DNA of 64,000 nucleotides from Amycolatopsis orientalis DSM 43388 (GCF_000411975.1 NZ_ASXG01000077.1:62001-126000), one strand, 5' to 3'. Positions 49,093 through 57,318 are shown, counted from the first letter of the stretch. The notes: generated by a model not told the origin, from the letters alone. Numbers and translations: made by a program.

Positions 49093-49670
49093 CGGTGGTC
49101 CTCCTCGTCGTTGAACAAGTTCTTCAGGAACTGATCGCCCGCCGACGCCGAGGGCGGTGCCGGCGGAGGTGCCTGAGGTGCCCGGCGGTCATCGCGAAGC
49201 AGGTCATTGTTGGCGAAGTCCTCGTCGTCCTGTACCGGTTCTGCTTGTCGCGGCTGCGCCTCCGGGAGGTTGGACTCCAATTCCTCCACGGTGGTTCCCA
49301 AGCCCGCGGCCTGCGCTTCGAGCACCTGCTCGGACACGTTGAGCCCGAAGGCCGTGCCCACGTGCTCGTCGACGATGTTCGCCTGCTTGCGTGCGGATTC
49401 GGCGACGGCCTGGTGCAGTGTCGCCAGGATCGTGGACGCCAGCTGGTCCGGCTGCTGGCGCAGCGCGTCCGGGGAGAGCCGGAGGTCCTTGACCGAACCG
49501 CTGGGGCCCGCGACGACGGTGACCGACCGGTCCGGCGACATCACGTGCGCTTCGAGCGCGTTCAGTTCCTCCTGCATGTCGCCGACCTTGGCGAACTGTG
49601 CTTCGGCCTGCTTGAGCTTCGTCTGGAACTTTTCGAACTCCGCGACGAGTCGGTCCATCTCTTCGGACAC
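49089..49670 (-). CDS. YbaB/EbfC family protein of cassette 2 (EspL-like)
   Basis: This 193-residue protein has the YbaB core (VAEFEKFQTKLKQAEAQF, SPDRSVTVVAGPSGSVKDL) and an acidic, Pro-rich tail ending DQFLKNLFNDEEDHR, nearly the same as in cassette 1. The GTG at 49670 was preferred over the GTG three codons earlier because it aligns with the paralogue's start and leaves ten bases after a GGAAGG site. First gene of cassette 2. Confidence 0.85.
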   Translation of the reverse strand: MSEEMDRLVAEFEKFQTKLKQAEAQFAKVGDMQEELNALEAHVMSPDRSVTVVAGPSGSVKDLRLSPDALRQQPDQLASTILATLHQAVAESARKQANIVDEHVGTAFGLNVSEQVLEAQAAGLGTTVEELESNLPEAQPRQAEPVQDDEDFANNDLLRDDRRAPQAPPPAPPSASAGDQFLKNLFNDEEDHR

Positions 49671-49790
49671 GGCGGTCACACCTTCCCTGCACCTCGCTGA
49701 TGTGCGGGATTATGCCGCTTCTGTCGGCTTCGTGCTTCAAGAGCGCGGAATCCGTACTGGGTGATCACCGCAGGTCAGCAAACCGGCTGG

Positions 49791-51257
49791 TTAGGACCGG
49801 GTGTCGACCTGGCGGGATTCCTGGAGCCGGCGCAGGATGCGGACCCGCCGCGAGGTGTTCGGCCGGAAGATCATCTTGAAGAGCGACAGACCCAGCGCGA
49901 CCGGGATCAGCGCGACGAGAATGGTCGCCGCGACGGCGTCATCGTTCTGGAAAATCGTGTTCCACCAGATCGGGCCGATCCGCACCGCGACGACGTCGCC
50001 GCGTTCGGGCAGCTGGCCGAGATGCCAGGTGGTGGCGACCTCGTGGGTCTGGTCGCCGTCCTGATAGGTGCCGCGGACCGCGGGTGGCTGGCTGTCGCAG
50101 ATCTGGGTGCCGTTGGGCCCGCAGGAACGGCCGGGATCGCCCTCAGTGGAATCGAGGACCGTGAGCTGGACTTCGCTGGCTAGACCGGCGGCCGCGGCGA
50201 TGCCGTTGGCGATCGGCAGCAGCCCCAGCACCACCATGGCCCCGGCGAGCAGGCAGCGCGTCACCACTGTCGTGGGCGAGAGCGGCTGCCGGTCCATCGC
50301 TTCGCGGTACCGGTTCACGCGGTTCCGCACGAAACCACGCTTCTCGCCGAACCACTGGTCGTAGGCGGTTCCAGCACGGCTGAACTCAGTGCTGGGCCAG
50401 AGGTTCGGTGCCACGGCTGCGGCGAAAATGGCCAAGTGACGGGCGTTGCCGAGCAGCCGGTCTTCGTTCAGACCGTCCGCTTCGGCGGTCCACAGGGCGT
50501 CACCGTCAAACACGACCTCGTGCGCCCGGAACCAGAGGTCGTTCAGGATCAGTTCGCGGACTTCTGGGGTGAGCACCTTGGCGGCGAACTCCGGATCCTC
50601 GGTGGTGACCTCGAAGCGCCGATCGAACTCCGGATCTGCTGGGACCTTTTCCAGCTCTGCTCGCGGCTTCGGAGTGCCGACCTGGATCCGGGTGATGCGG
50701 GCGTCCTCGAACGGGGTGGCGTAGTCCGGCTCGAACGCTCCGACGCGCGGGGTGATCACGAGCACCGGGCTCGCCGGGATCCGCAGTTCGATCATCGAGT
50801 AGATGCCGCCGATGCGGTCGGCGGCCGAATTCGGCTCTGAGAGCGGGTATTCGACGCCGAGCAGCCGGTGGCCGTGGTGCTCGAGCTCGAGGACTCGCCG
50901 CAGCGACAGGCTGTCCTGCTGCTCGAACGGCACAGTGCGGCCTCGCTTCGGCAGCACCCCGAACGTTGTGTCGTTCGTGACGCCCAGGCGGCGAAGCGAA
51001 TCTCGTTGCCGCCAGCTCTGCCAGGCCACGAGGACCACGAACGCCGCCGGCAACGCGATCCACACCGCCAGCGGCGCGTGGACGTTCATGCTCACCGCGA
51101 ACCAGACCATCGTCGTGCCGAAGAAGACCAGCCCGGTCGCGATGTTGCTGAGCGCCGAGGTCGCGGTGCCGCCGCCCTCGACCCGGCCCGCTGTCCACAG
51201 CAGGGCGAATCCGGCCAGATAGCCGACGGCGATGTACCAGGGGAACGGGTCTGCCAT
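49791..51257 (-). CDS. multi-pass membrane protein, paralogue of the cassette 2 membrane protein
   Basis: This is a 488-residue protein with three N-terminal helices, a cytoplasmic domain with EFDRRFEVTTEDPEFAAKVL and PEVRELILNDLWFRAHEVVF, and two C-terminal helices flanking an exposed domain with two Cys (CGPNGTQICDS). The whole protein aligns by eye with the 500-residue protein, which shares HQGHRLLGIEY versus HHGHRLLGVEY. It lies 120 nt upstream of cassette 2 and may be cotranscribed. The function is unknown. Confidence 0.7.
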   Translation of the reverse strand: MADPFPWYIAVGYLAGFALLWTAGRVEGGGTATSALSNIATGLVFFGTTMVWFAVSMNVHAPLAVWIALPAAFVVLVAWQSWRQRDSLRRLGVTNDTTFGVLPKRGRTVPFEQQDSLSLRRVLELEHHGHRLLGVEYPLSEPNSAADRIGGIYSMIELRIPASPVLVITPRVGAFEPDYATPFEDARITRIQVGTPKPRAELEKVPADPEFDRRFEVTTEDPEFAAKVLTPEVRELILNDLWFRAHEVVFDGDALWTAEADGLNEDRLLGNARHLAIFAAAVAPNLWPSTEFSRAGTAYDQWFGEKRGFVRNRVNRYREAMDRQPLSPTTVVTRCLLAGAMVVLGLLPIANGIAAAAGLASEVQLTVLDSTEGDPGRSCGPNGTQICDSQPPAVRGTYQDGDQTHEVATTWHLGQLPERGDVVAVRIGPIWWNTIFQNDDAVAATILVALIPVALGLSLFKMIFRPNTSRRVRILRRLQESRQVDTRS

Positions 51258-51540
51258 TGGGCGGATTATGCCGCTTCGGCCCGGTTCGCGTCCTCAGATC
51301 GCCGCTCGGTCGGCGGCGACGGGCCGAGAGTTCCCGGGATTTGATCACGAAACGGTAACGAACATAACGGGCGAACAGCGGCCCTCCGGAGGCCGAAGTG
51401 CCGAACATAGCTTGGGCCGAACGGAGCATCGCAGGTCAGCGCCGCCGCTTGGGCCGGACGGGGCGCGAGGAGCGGGCAAGTCGGCCCAGTTCGTGGGATA
51501 TTCACCCCTTCGGTCGATGTTCCCACGATTGATCACCGCA
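51258..51540. other. intergenic region upstream of the leader-peptide promoter
   Basis: No supported gene. This stretch separates the minus-strand island from the plus-strand beta-propeller locus and is less GC-rich than its surroundings around 51340-51375. Confidence 0.4.
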
Positions 51541-51569
51541 TTGACAGTGCGTGCGGTTCGCCAGAGTAT
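51541..51569 (+). promoter_or_regulatory. candidate promoter driving a leaderless leader-peptide mRNA
   Basis: A perfect TTGACA (51541-51546), a 17-nt spacer and GAGTAT (51564-51569; A at position 2 and T at position 6 are kept). The ATG of the leader peptide begins eight bases after the -10 element, about where transcription should start, so the transcript may be leaderless. Confidence 0.55.
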
Positions 51570-51576
51570 TTCGCGC

Positions 51577-51657
51577 ATGTCCTTTCCGGTTGCCCTGGTG
51601 TGGCGTCTGCACGTGGATCTGCGCCAGCAGGCCAGTGCGCTGTGTAGGGATTCCTGA
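51577..51657 (+). CDS. 26-residue regulatory leader peptide
   Basis: This short open frame reads MSFPVALVWR followed by LHVDLRQQASALCRDS. The LHVDL-x-x-x-A-S-A-x-C pattern matches a family of small actinomycete leader peptides that I know mainly from upstream of sulfur-metabolism genes; the single conserved Cys near the end fits cysteine- or sulfur-responsive control. It lies just after a promoter and just before a terminator-like hairpin (51667-51696), as expected for attenuation. No ribosome site is needed if the mRNA is leaderless. Confidence 0.75.
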   Translation: MSFPVALVWRLHVDLRQQASALCRDS

Positions 51658-51666
51658 CCTTTTCTC

Positions 51667-51696
51667 CCGGCCGCGTCCGGCTGGCTGATTTTTCTT
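51667..51696 (+). terminator. attenuator-type hairpin after the leader peptide
   Basis: CCGGCC (51667-51672) pairs with GGCTGG (51679-51684) around a 6-nt loop, followed within five bases by TTTTTCTT. It lies ten bases after the leader-peptide stop and 130 nt before the beta-propeller gene. The stem is short, so strength is uncertain. Confidence 0.5.
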
Positions 51697-51828
51697 GCCC
51701 CGCAACGGGTTCGCTGACCCGAGGGGATTAATGCTTTCTCTGTTTCGGGGTGCGTTTCGCGCTGCCCGCGGAACGGGGAAAGAAGTGCCTTCGCGGGCGC
51801 TTCACGGGAACACAAACAGGGAGACACA

Positions 51829-53691
51829 ATGCGATTCAGCTCCTCCTCGGGCGCCCCGCCCCGATGGCGGAAAGCGCTGACCGTCGCCGGTGCGGCCGCG
51901 CTCGCGATCGGTGCGGTGACCTACACCGGGTCCAGCACCAGCGCCTACGCCGACGTCCAGGTGGTCACCGACGCCAAGACCGCGTCCGACGGCAAGCAGT
52001 ACTGGGTGCAGAACCACCTGGTGAGCAAAGACCTCGCCGCGCAAGCGCGTTCGGCGGACGGCACGCCGAAGAAGTGGTTGCTGGTCTGGGCCGGCGACGA
52101 GAACATCGCCGACACCGCGGTGAAGGACGTCAAAAACCTGCCGGGTTCGCTCGGCGGCGGGCTCGGCAAAGTCAAGAATGCCTTGCCCGGCCCCGATTTC
52201 CTCGCGGTGATCGACGCGACGCAGGGTTCGCCGACGTACGGAAAGGTGGTGAACACCGCGACGGTCGGGCCGCTCGTCGAAAACGAGCCGCACCACATGC
52301 AATACGTGTGGCACAAGGGCGACACGATTTACGCCGGTGCGTTGTTCGCCGCGGCGACGTATGCGTTCGACGTCAGTGCGTTGCCTCAGTTGAAACTCAA
52401 GGGCATCAGCCTGCCGACGCAGACGCTCGGTGGTTCCGTGCCGGACGCGTACTGGGTGCTGAAGGACGGCACCGCGTACGGCACGTACATGGGCGGTCCG
52501 GTCGTGCCCGGCCCGTACGCGTACCAGGACGGTTCCACGCAGATCGGCAACGGTTTCGCGGGCAGCCCGGGCGAGGTCGTGCACTTCGACCAGAACGCGC
52601 AGGTGCTGTCGCAGAACCCGGCGGCGACCCCGCAGGGCGACAACGCGAAGCTGTGCGACAACCTGCCGCAGTTGGGCAAACCGTCCTGCGCGAACCCGCA
52701 CGGCGTGCAGGCGCGCGAGGATCTCAACACCCTCGTCACCAGTGACTACGCCGAACCGCGCAACATCATTCTCGACCCGGTGAAGCAGCCGTCGCCGTAT
52801 CTGCGCCGTCCGACGATCCGCACCTGGGACATCTCCGACCGCAACCACCCGAAGCTGAAGGCGGTGTCCTACCTGCAGGACGGCCCGCGGGCGAACCCGG
52901 CGGACCCGCTGCACTCGGAAAGCCGCGCGGTCATGGAGACCACGGTGACGAACCTGCCCGGCCACAAGGGCGCGTTCGCCGAGACGATGCAGGGCGGCGC
53001 GATCTTCTACACGCCGGACATCACGGCGAAGGATCCGCACTGGATCGAGGTGTTCGACGACGGCACCGCGGGCAAGTCGATCTACTCGCAGAACGACTCC
53101 AACGGGGCCAGCTCCAACGGCGGCTGGCTGCAGACCAGCCCGGACGACCGGTTCCTGTACCACGCGGTGCAGGGCAGGCAGAAGGGCGCGCTCGGCCCGG
53201 ACGACCCCGGCACCACCGGCGGCGTGTACGTGCTCGACATTCAGAAGCTGGTCGCGGCGGGCGACAAGGTCGAGGACATCAAGGGCCGCATCGACACCAA
53301 GGAGAAGGCACAGCAGGGCGGCGGGGGAGACCTGCCGACCGTCGTCGGCTCCGCGCCGATCAACCCGGGTGTGCCAGGGGCCGGCCCGCACTGGGGCGCG
53401 TACGACAACTTCGCGCTCGGCCCGGACGGTTTCTACCACGAAACCACGCAGCCGCAGCACCTCGCGGTGTCGAACTACTTCGTCGCGCGGTCCGGTTTGG
53501 ACGGTGACCACAAGGTCAACCTGCTGAACCTGTCGCCGGACGGGAAGCTCGCGGTCGACCAGAACTTCCGCGACGAATTCACCGGCCAGGTCGGCATCAA
53601 CTTCAACCGGAAGTCGTGGCCGCACGGGGACTTCGGCAACGCCAAGCCGCACTCCGAGCTGTTCGTGGTCGCCGACCAGAACGTGAAGTAA
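51829..53691 (+). CDS. secreted beta-propeller protein, possibly SBP56/methanethiol oxidase-like
   Basis: This 620-residue protein has an N-terminal signal (ALTVAGAAALAIGAVTY, cleavage near SAYADVQ). The mature part alternates beta-strands and His-rich turns: ENEPHHMQYVWHKGD, GAGPHWGAYDNF, RKSWPHGDFGNAKPH. This is reminiscent of selenium-binding/methanethiol oxidase (SBP56) propellers, which bind copper through His residues and oxidise methanethiol. The family call is tentative; the His motifs and propeller layout are what I see. The upstream sulfur-type leader peptide and downstream CopD-like gene support the idea. Confidence 0.55.
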   Translation: MRFSSSSGAPPRWRKALTVAGAAALAIGAVTYTGSSTSAYADVQVVTDAKTASDGKQYWVQNHLVSKDLAAQARSADGTPKKWLLVWAGDENIADTAVKDVKNLPGSLGGGLGKVKNALPGPDFLAVIDATQGSPTYGKVVNTATVGPLVENEPHHMQYVWHKGDTIYAGALFAAATYAFDVSALPQLKLKGISLPTQTLGGSVPDAYWVLKDGTAYGTYMGGPVVPGPYAYQDGSTQIGNGFAGSPGEVVHFDQNAQVLSQNPAATPQGDNAKLCDNLPQLGKPSCANPHGVQAREDLNTLVTSDYAEPRNIILDPVKQPSPYLRRPTIRTWDISDRNHPKLKAVSYLQDGPRANPADPLHSESRAVMETTVTNLPGHKGAFAETMQGGAIFYTPDITAKDPHWIEVFDDGTAGKSIYSQNDSNGASSNGGWLQTSPDDRFLYHAVQGRQKGALGPDDPGTTGGVYVLDIQKLVAAGDKVEDIKGRIDTKEKAQQGGGGDLPTVVGSAPINPGVPGAGPHWGAYDNFALGPDGFYHETTQPQHLAVSNYFVARSGLDGDHKVNLLNLSPDGKLAVDQNFRDEFTGQVGINFNRKSWPHGDFGNAKPHSELFVVADQNVK

Positions 53692-53751
53692 CTCCTTCCC
53701 GGCGCGCGGGCGCCCGTCCGCGCGCCGGGATTCTCCCCGAAGAAGGTCTCC

Positions 53752-55512
53752 ATGGATCACCACGTCACTCCGGTCGTCACCGGATCGTCCGGTGTGGACA
53801 GTGCCGCGCTCGTATTGCGGTTGATACTGCTGCTGGCGACGGCTTTCCTCGCCGGCACCGGGATCCTGCGCCCGCTCGTCGGTCCGCTGCCGCGCAAGCT
53901 GTGGCTCACCACCGGCGCGCTGGGGGTCGGATCGGCGGTGCTGGCCGCGGTGTCGGCGGCGACGGTCGACGTCAACCTCGTCGCGCTGATCGTCCACATC
54001 GTGCTCGCGTTGGCGGTGCCGGTGCTGCTTCGGTGGCCCTCGGTGGGCCGTTGGGCTTCGCTCGCGCTGGTCGTGCTCGTGGTGCTGGAAACCTCCGTCG
54101 ATGGCACAGGTATCTCCTTCGCCATCGACACCGTGTACGTCGCCGCAGCCGCACTGTGGTTCGGTGTGACGCTGCTGTCGGCGTGGATACCGACCGAGGA
54201 GTGGCGCTCGACGCCGTTGCGCGTCGGTCCGCTGTCGGTCAGCCTCGCCGGGCTGTTGACTCTCGCGGGCGTCGTGCAACTCGGCGTCTCCGGGGTCGCC
54301 TTCGACCGACGGCTGTACGAAACGCTCTTCGGCATCTCGCTGCTCGTGGTGGTCCTGCTGCCGGCGGCGGTCACCGTGGTGTCGGCAATCTTGTTGTCCC
54401 GCAACGCTTCTCTTCACGGTTATCGCTACGGCGTCGCTGGTGTCGCGCTCGGCTTCGTCGCGTGGAGTGCGCTCGCCGCGGTGCCGCAGCCAGCGCCGCT
54501 GCCCGTGCCCGGAGTACCGCTGCTGGCGGACGCGGCAGTCGGCGGCGCAACCGTTCCGGTGCTGGTCAGCCCGCAACGGCCCGGACGCAACCTGGTGCAC
54601 TTCCCGGCGAGTGCGGGCACGGACCTGTCCGCCGGGGTCGAGGGCGGGATCGTGACCACCGCGGCCGCGCGGGCCGGCGCGGAAGGCAGCTGGGCCGAGG
54701 TGGACCTGCCGCCCGGACGCAGCACTCTCGTGGTGCACAAGGGCGACGCGACCACGACGGTCGACGTCGACGCGGGTACCGAGGCAGGCCCAGCGGTGTC
54801 GGACGCCGACGCGCCGGAATGCGCGGAAGCGGCGCTCGGCGGTCTGGTGGCGGAGAAACGCGACGTACTTACCGGCTGCCCCTCGGAGGCGTTGTCGCCG
54901 GAGGACCGCGGTTCGCTGGTGAAGCTGGTCGAATTCCTCGCCTCGCGGAAGCCCTCGGCGATCACCCTGGTCGAGGACCGGTCGCCGCGCGGCGTACAGG
55001 CCGCGCAGCTCGTCCGCGACACCGCTGCCCGCGTCGGCCTGCCGGTGCGCCCGGACGCGGCGGCGGACACCGCGCTCGTGGTCGTCTCCGGCTGGAGCGA
55101 CGGATACCTCGCGATGAGCCGCGCCGCCGAATCGCAGCGGCTCAAACCAACCCACCAGTTCGGCCTGTACCTCGCTCCGTGGCTGCTCAACGGACCCATC
55201 GTGAACACCGTGGCCAGCGCGGCCCTGCCGCTGCGCTTCGACCCGCGCGACCAGCTCGCGGTCAGCTACGCGGTGGCCGTCGGCAACAGCTTCGGCGGCG
55301 AAAGCCCGTCGCTGGGCGGGTTCCGGACCTGGCTCGGTCCACAGTGGACAGCGGTGAACGGCGAGGTGCAGCTGTTCGCGGCCGCGCAGGTCAACGCGAT
55401 GCCGATGTACCCGAACGAACCGCACGCGCCCGGCATGCAGGCCGCGCGCGACTACGCCGGGCAGTGGATCCCCGACGGAACCATCGTCCCGATCAGCGGC
55501 GCGCTCCGCTGA
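53752..55512 (+). CDS. CopD-like multi-pass membrane protein with exported C-terminal domain
   Basis: This is a 586-residue protein. The N-terminal half has about eight transmembrane helices, the number found in the copper-resistance CopD family (for example LVALIVHIVLALAVPVLL and LFGISLLVVVLLPAAVTV). The C-terminal half (about 330 residues) is soluble and begins with a strand-rich part similar in style to copper or immunoglobulin-like periplasmic domains, then an alpha/beta part. I do not recognise the C-terminal family. It starts 60 nt after the propeller gene and is probably cotranscribed. Confidence 0.6.
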   Translation: MDHHVTPVVTGSSGVDSAALVLRLILLLATAFLAGTGILRPLVGPLPRKLWLTTGALGVGSAVLAAVSAATVDVNLVALIVHIVLALAVPVLLRWPSVGRWASLALVVLVVLETSVDGTGISFAIDTVYVAAAALWFGVTLLSAWIPTEEWRSTPLRVGPLSVSLAGLLTLAGVVQLGVSGVAFDRRLYETLFGISLLVVVLLPAAVTVVSAILLSRNASLHGYRYGVAGVALGFVAWSALAAVPQPAPLPVPGVPLLADAAVGGATVPVLVSPQRPGRNLVHFPASAGTDLSAGVEGGIVTTAAARAGAEGSWAEVDLPPGRSTLVVHKGDATTTVDVDAGTEAGPAVSDADAPECAEAALGGLVAEKRDVLTGCPSEALSPEDRGSLVKLVEFLASRKPSAITLVEDRSPRGVQAAQLVRDTAARVGLPVRPDAAADTALVVVSGWSDGYLAMSRAAESQRLKPTHQFGLYLAPWLLNGPIVNTVASAALPLRFDPRDQLAVSYAVAVGNSFGGESPSLGGFRTWLGPQWTAVNGEVQLFAAAQVNAMPMYPNEPHAPGMQAARDYAGQWIPDGTIVPISGALR

Positions 55513-55544
55513 CCCCGCAGTTCCCCGAAGAAAGGAAACCCCTG

Positions 55545-55943
55545 ATGAAACGCACTGCCGCCCGGATCCTGCTGCCGCTCGCCGCGGCCGGGGCGTTCGC
55601 CGGATTCGCCGGGGGAGCGGCCAGCGCCGCCACCCCCGCCGTTCCCGGCACACACGCCGCGGGCCTGCCCTCGCTTCCGACCGGCGGACTGCCCTCCCTG
55701 CCGACCGGCGGGCTCCCTTCGCTGCCAGCTGGAGGACTGCCCTCGCTCCCGAGCGGCGGCCTGCCCTCCCTGCCGAACCTGCCCACCCCGGGCCTGCCCG
55801 GACTCCCGGGCGCGCCGGCCGGCGGCGGCCCGTCGGTCTGGGTCGTCCCCGGCCTCGACGCGGGCAGCCTCCTCGGCCCGACCACCCAAGCCCCGGCCGA
55901 GCTTCTCGCGCCGGTGTTCAACCTCGTCACCGCTGTTTCCTGA
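55545..55943 (+). CDS. small exported protein with GLPSLP repeats
   Basis: This 132-residue protein has a Sec signal (ILLPLAAAGAFAGFAGGAASA). The mature part has five near-identical eight-residue repeats GLPSLP-x-G, then looser LPxLPG turns and a hydrophobic end (APAELLAPVFNLVTAVS). The repeat would form an extended, proline-rich chain, as in wall-spanning or surface peptides. The AGGAAACC site precedes the ATG. The function is unknown. Confidence 0.7.
   Translation: MKRTAARILLPLAAAGAFAGFAGGAASAATPAVPGTHAAGLPSLPTGGLPSLPTGGLPSLPAGGLPSLPSGGLPSLPNLPTPGLPGLPGAPAGGGPSVWVVPGLDAGSLLGPTTQAPAELLAPVFNLVTAVS
55662..55781 (+). repeat. five tandem 24-nt units encoding GLPSLPxG
   Basis: Five in-frame units of 24 nt each encode GLPSLPTG, GLPSLPTG, GLPSLPAG, GLPSLPSG and GLPSLPNL. 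Third codon positions vary more than the protein, which implies selection on the peptide rather than recent slippage. Confidence 0.85.
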
Positions 55944-55961
55944 CGACTTAAGGAGAAAGCC

Positions 55962-56195
55962 ATGAAGAAGACAGTCGTCCGCGCAGTCGCCGCCACCGCG
56001 CTCGCCGGGGCCGCAGTGCTCGGCGCCGCCGCTCCCGCGCTGGCCGCCACGCAGGACCAGCCCGGGGTCACCGTCGTCGACGAACCGGACACGTCGAACC
56101 TGAACAACATCTGGACGTTCGCGCCGGCGGGCGTGCCCGTGCTGGGTCTCATCCAGTCGCTGAACGGCGTCCCCGGCCGGATCCTGCCCGGCTGA
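55962..56195 (+). CDS. small exported protein of unknown function
   Basis: This 77-residue protein has a Sec signal (VRAVAATALAGAAVLGAAAP, cleavage near ALAATQ) and a mature peptide of about 45 residues containing DEPDTSNLNNIWTFAPAG and ending NGVPGRILPG. No family is recognised. It follows the GLPSLP gene by 18 nt with an AAGGAGAAAG site and is probably in the same operon. Confidence 0.7.
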   Translation: MKKTVVRAVAATALAGAAVLGAAAPALAATQDQPGVTVVDEPDTSNLNNIWTFAPAGVPVLGLIQSLNGVPGRILPG

Positions 56196-56271
56196 CCCGG
56201 CTCCGCCGGTGGCTCCCCTCGTCCCGGGGAGCCACCGGCGGCCCTGGGCGGGGCCTGGCGAAAGAAGGAAC

Positions 56272-56763
56272 ATGGACAGACAGCTGATCGGCCGGCTCGC
56301 GATCGCCGGCATCGCGGTGGCCGCCGTCGCCGCGACGGTAGTGATCCTCGGCACTGGCGACGACCCCGCACCCGCCCCGGTCGCGGTGACCGCGCCGACC
56401 GCCGCGGTGCCGCAGCGCGCCCCGGACCGCACGGTGACCCGCACCCTGGCCCCGACGACGTCGACCGCCCCGGTCGCGCCCGCCCCGTCCAGCTGGCAGA
56501 TCACCTACGAACTCGCCGGCTCCGGCACCGCCACCGTGGTTTACGACGACAACGGCCTCGGCCTGGTGCACCAAGAGCTGTCCGTGCCGCTGCCCTGGAG
56601 CAAGACGCTGACCTGGCCGAAGACGGCCGTGGCGCCGACCGTGCAGCTGATGGGCCAGTCGAGCGGCCCGGTCGAGTGCCGGATCTCGGTGAACGGCGTG
56701 CTGGCGCGGTCCGCGAAAGCCGCCGACGGGGAGGTCGCCAGCTGCGCGGGACGGCTCAGCTGA
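56272..56763 (+). CDS. MmpS-like transport accessory protein
   Basis: This 163-residue protein has one N-terminal membrane anchor (IAGIAVAAVAATVVILG), a Pro/Thr-rich linker and a beta-sandwich domain with the MmpS pattern: ITYELAGSGTATVVYDDNG, LPWSKTLTW, and VECRISVNGVL with a second Cys near the end for a disulfide. MmpS proteins assist MmpL transporters in mycobacteria, but no mmpL gene is in this window. Its stop codon overlaps the converging GNAT gene by eight bases. Confidence 0.75.
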   Translation: MDRQLIGRLAIAGIAVAAVAATVVILGTGDDPAPAPVAVTAPTAAVPQRAPDRTVTRTLAPTTSTAPVAPAPSSWQITYELAGSGTATVVYDDNGLGLVHQELSVPLPWSKTLTWPKTAVAPTVQLMGQSSGPVECRISVNGVLARSAKAADGEVASCAGRLS

Positions 56764-57244
56764 GGTCCTTGGCGAACCAGTGCTCGGCGTACTTGTCGTC
56801 GTTGAACGCCTCGACCTCCGCATAACCCATCGACGCGTACAGCGCGCGTGCTTCGACCAGATCGTGCCGGGTGTCGAGCCGCATCCGGACCGAGCCGAGC
56901 CGCTTCGCCGCTTCCTCGGCTGCCGCGACGATCAGCTTCCCGCCTCCCTGCCCGCGATGCTCCGGGCGGATATACACCTTCGTCAGCGCGCTCAGCCCCG
57001 GCTCGACCATCCGGACCCCGGCGCAACCGGCGGGCTTCCCGTCCCGACAGGCCATCAGGAACGCCCCGGTCGGCGCGACGAGGCCGTCGCTGGGCTCCTC
57101 CGCCAGCGCCTCGTCCACCTCTGCGGGCGTCGCCGGACGGCCGTAATACCGCGACGCGACCTCGTCCAGGTACTCGCGCAGGATGGCCGCGGCCTCGGGT
57201 TCCCCGGGCCGGATTTCGCTGATCTTCCAGTCCACGTCCCTCAT
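56756..57244 (-). CDS. GNAT family N-acetyltransferase
   Basis: This 162-residue GNAT enzyme contains SALTKVYIRPEHRGQGGGKL, with the acetyl-CoA-binding R-G-Q-G-G-G-K loop, and LYASMGYAEVEAF near the end. The substrate is unknown. The ATG at 57244 gives MRDVDWKISEIRPGEP, a natural first strand. The gene ends within the MmpS-like gene on the other strand. Confidence 0.87.
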   Translation of the reverse strand: MRDVDWKISEIRPGEPEAAAILREYLDEVASRYYGRPATPAEVDEALAEEPSDGLVAPTGAFLMACRDGKPAGCAGVRMVEPGLSALTKVYIRPEHRGQGGGKLIVAAAEEAAKRLGSVRMRLDTRHDLVEARALYASMGYAEVEAFNDDKYAEHWFAKDLS

Positions 57245-57318
57245 CTTGGGGAGCCCGTCCACCGATTTCCCCGGCAGGTACCGTGCAGCACGGCAGGGGA
57301 ACCGAACGAGGAGGCGAC

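Noticed and set aside
51802..55653. Open frame of about 1280 codons antisense to the propeller and CopD-like genes
   Set aside because: It spans two real plus-strand genes and their spacer, is Arg/Val-rich and shows no domain. It is a GC artefact.
55662..55781. Tandem 24-nt repeats as a possible CRISPR array
   Set aside because: The units are contiguous, in frame and encode a peptide repeat; there are no spacers.
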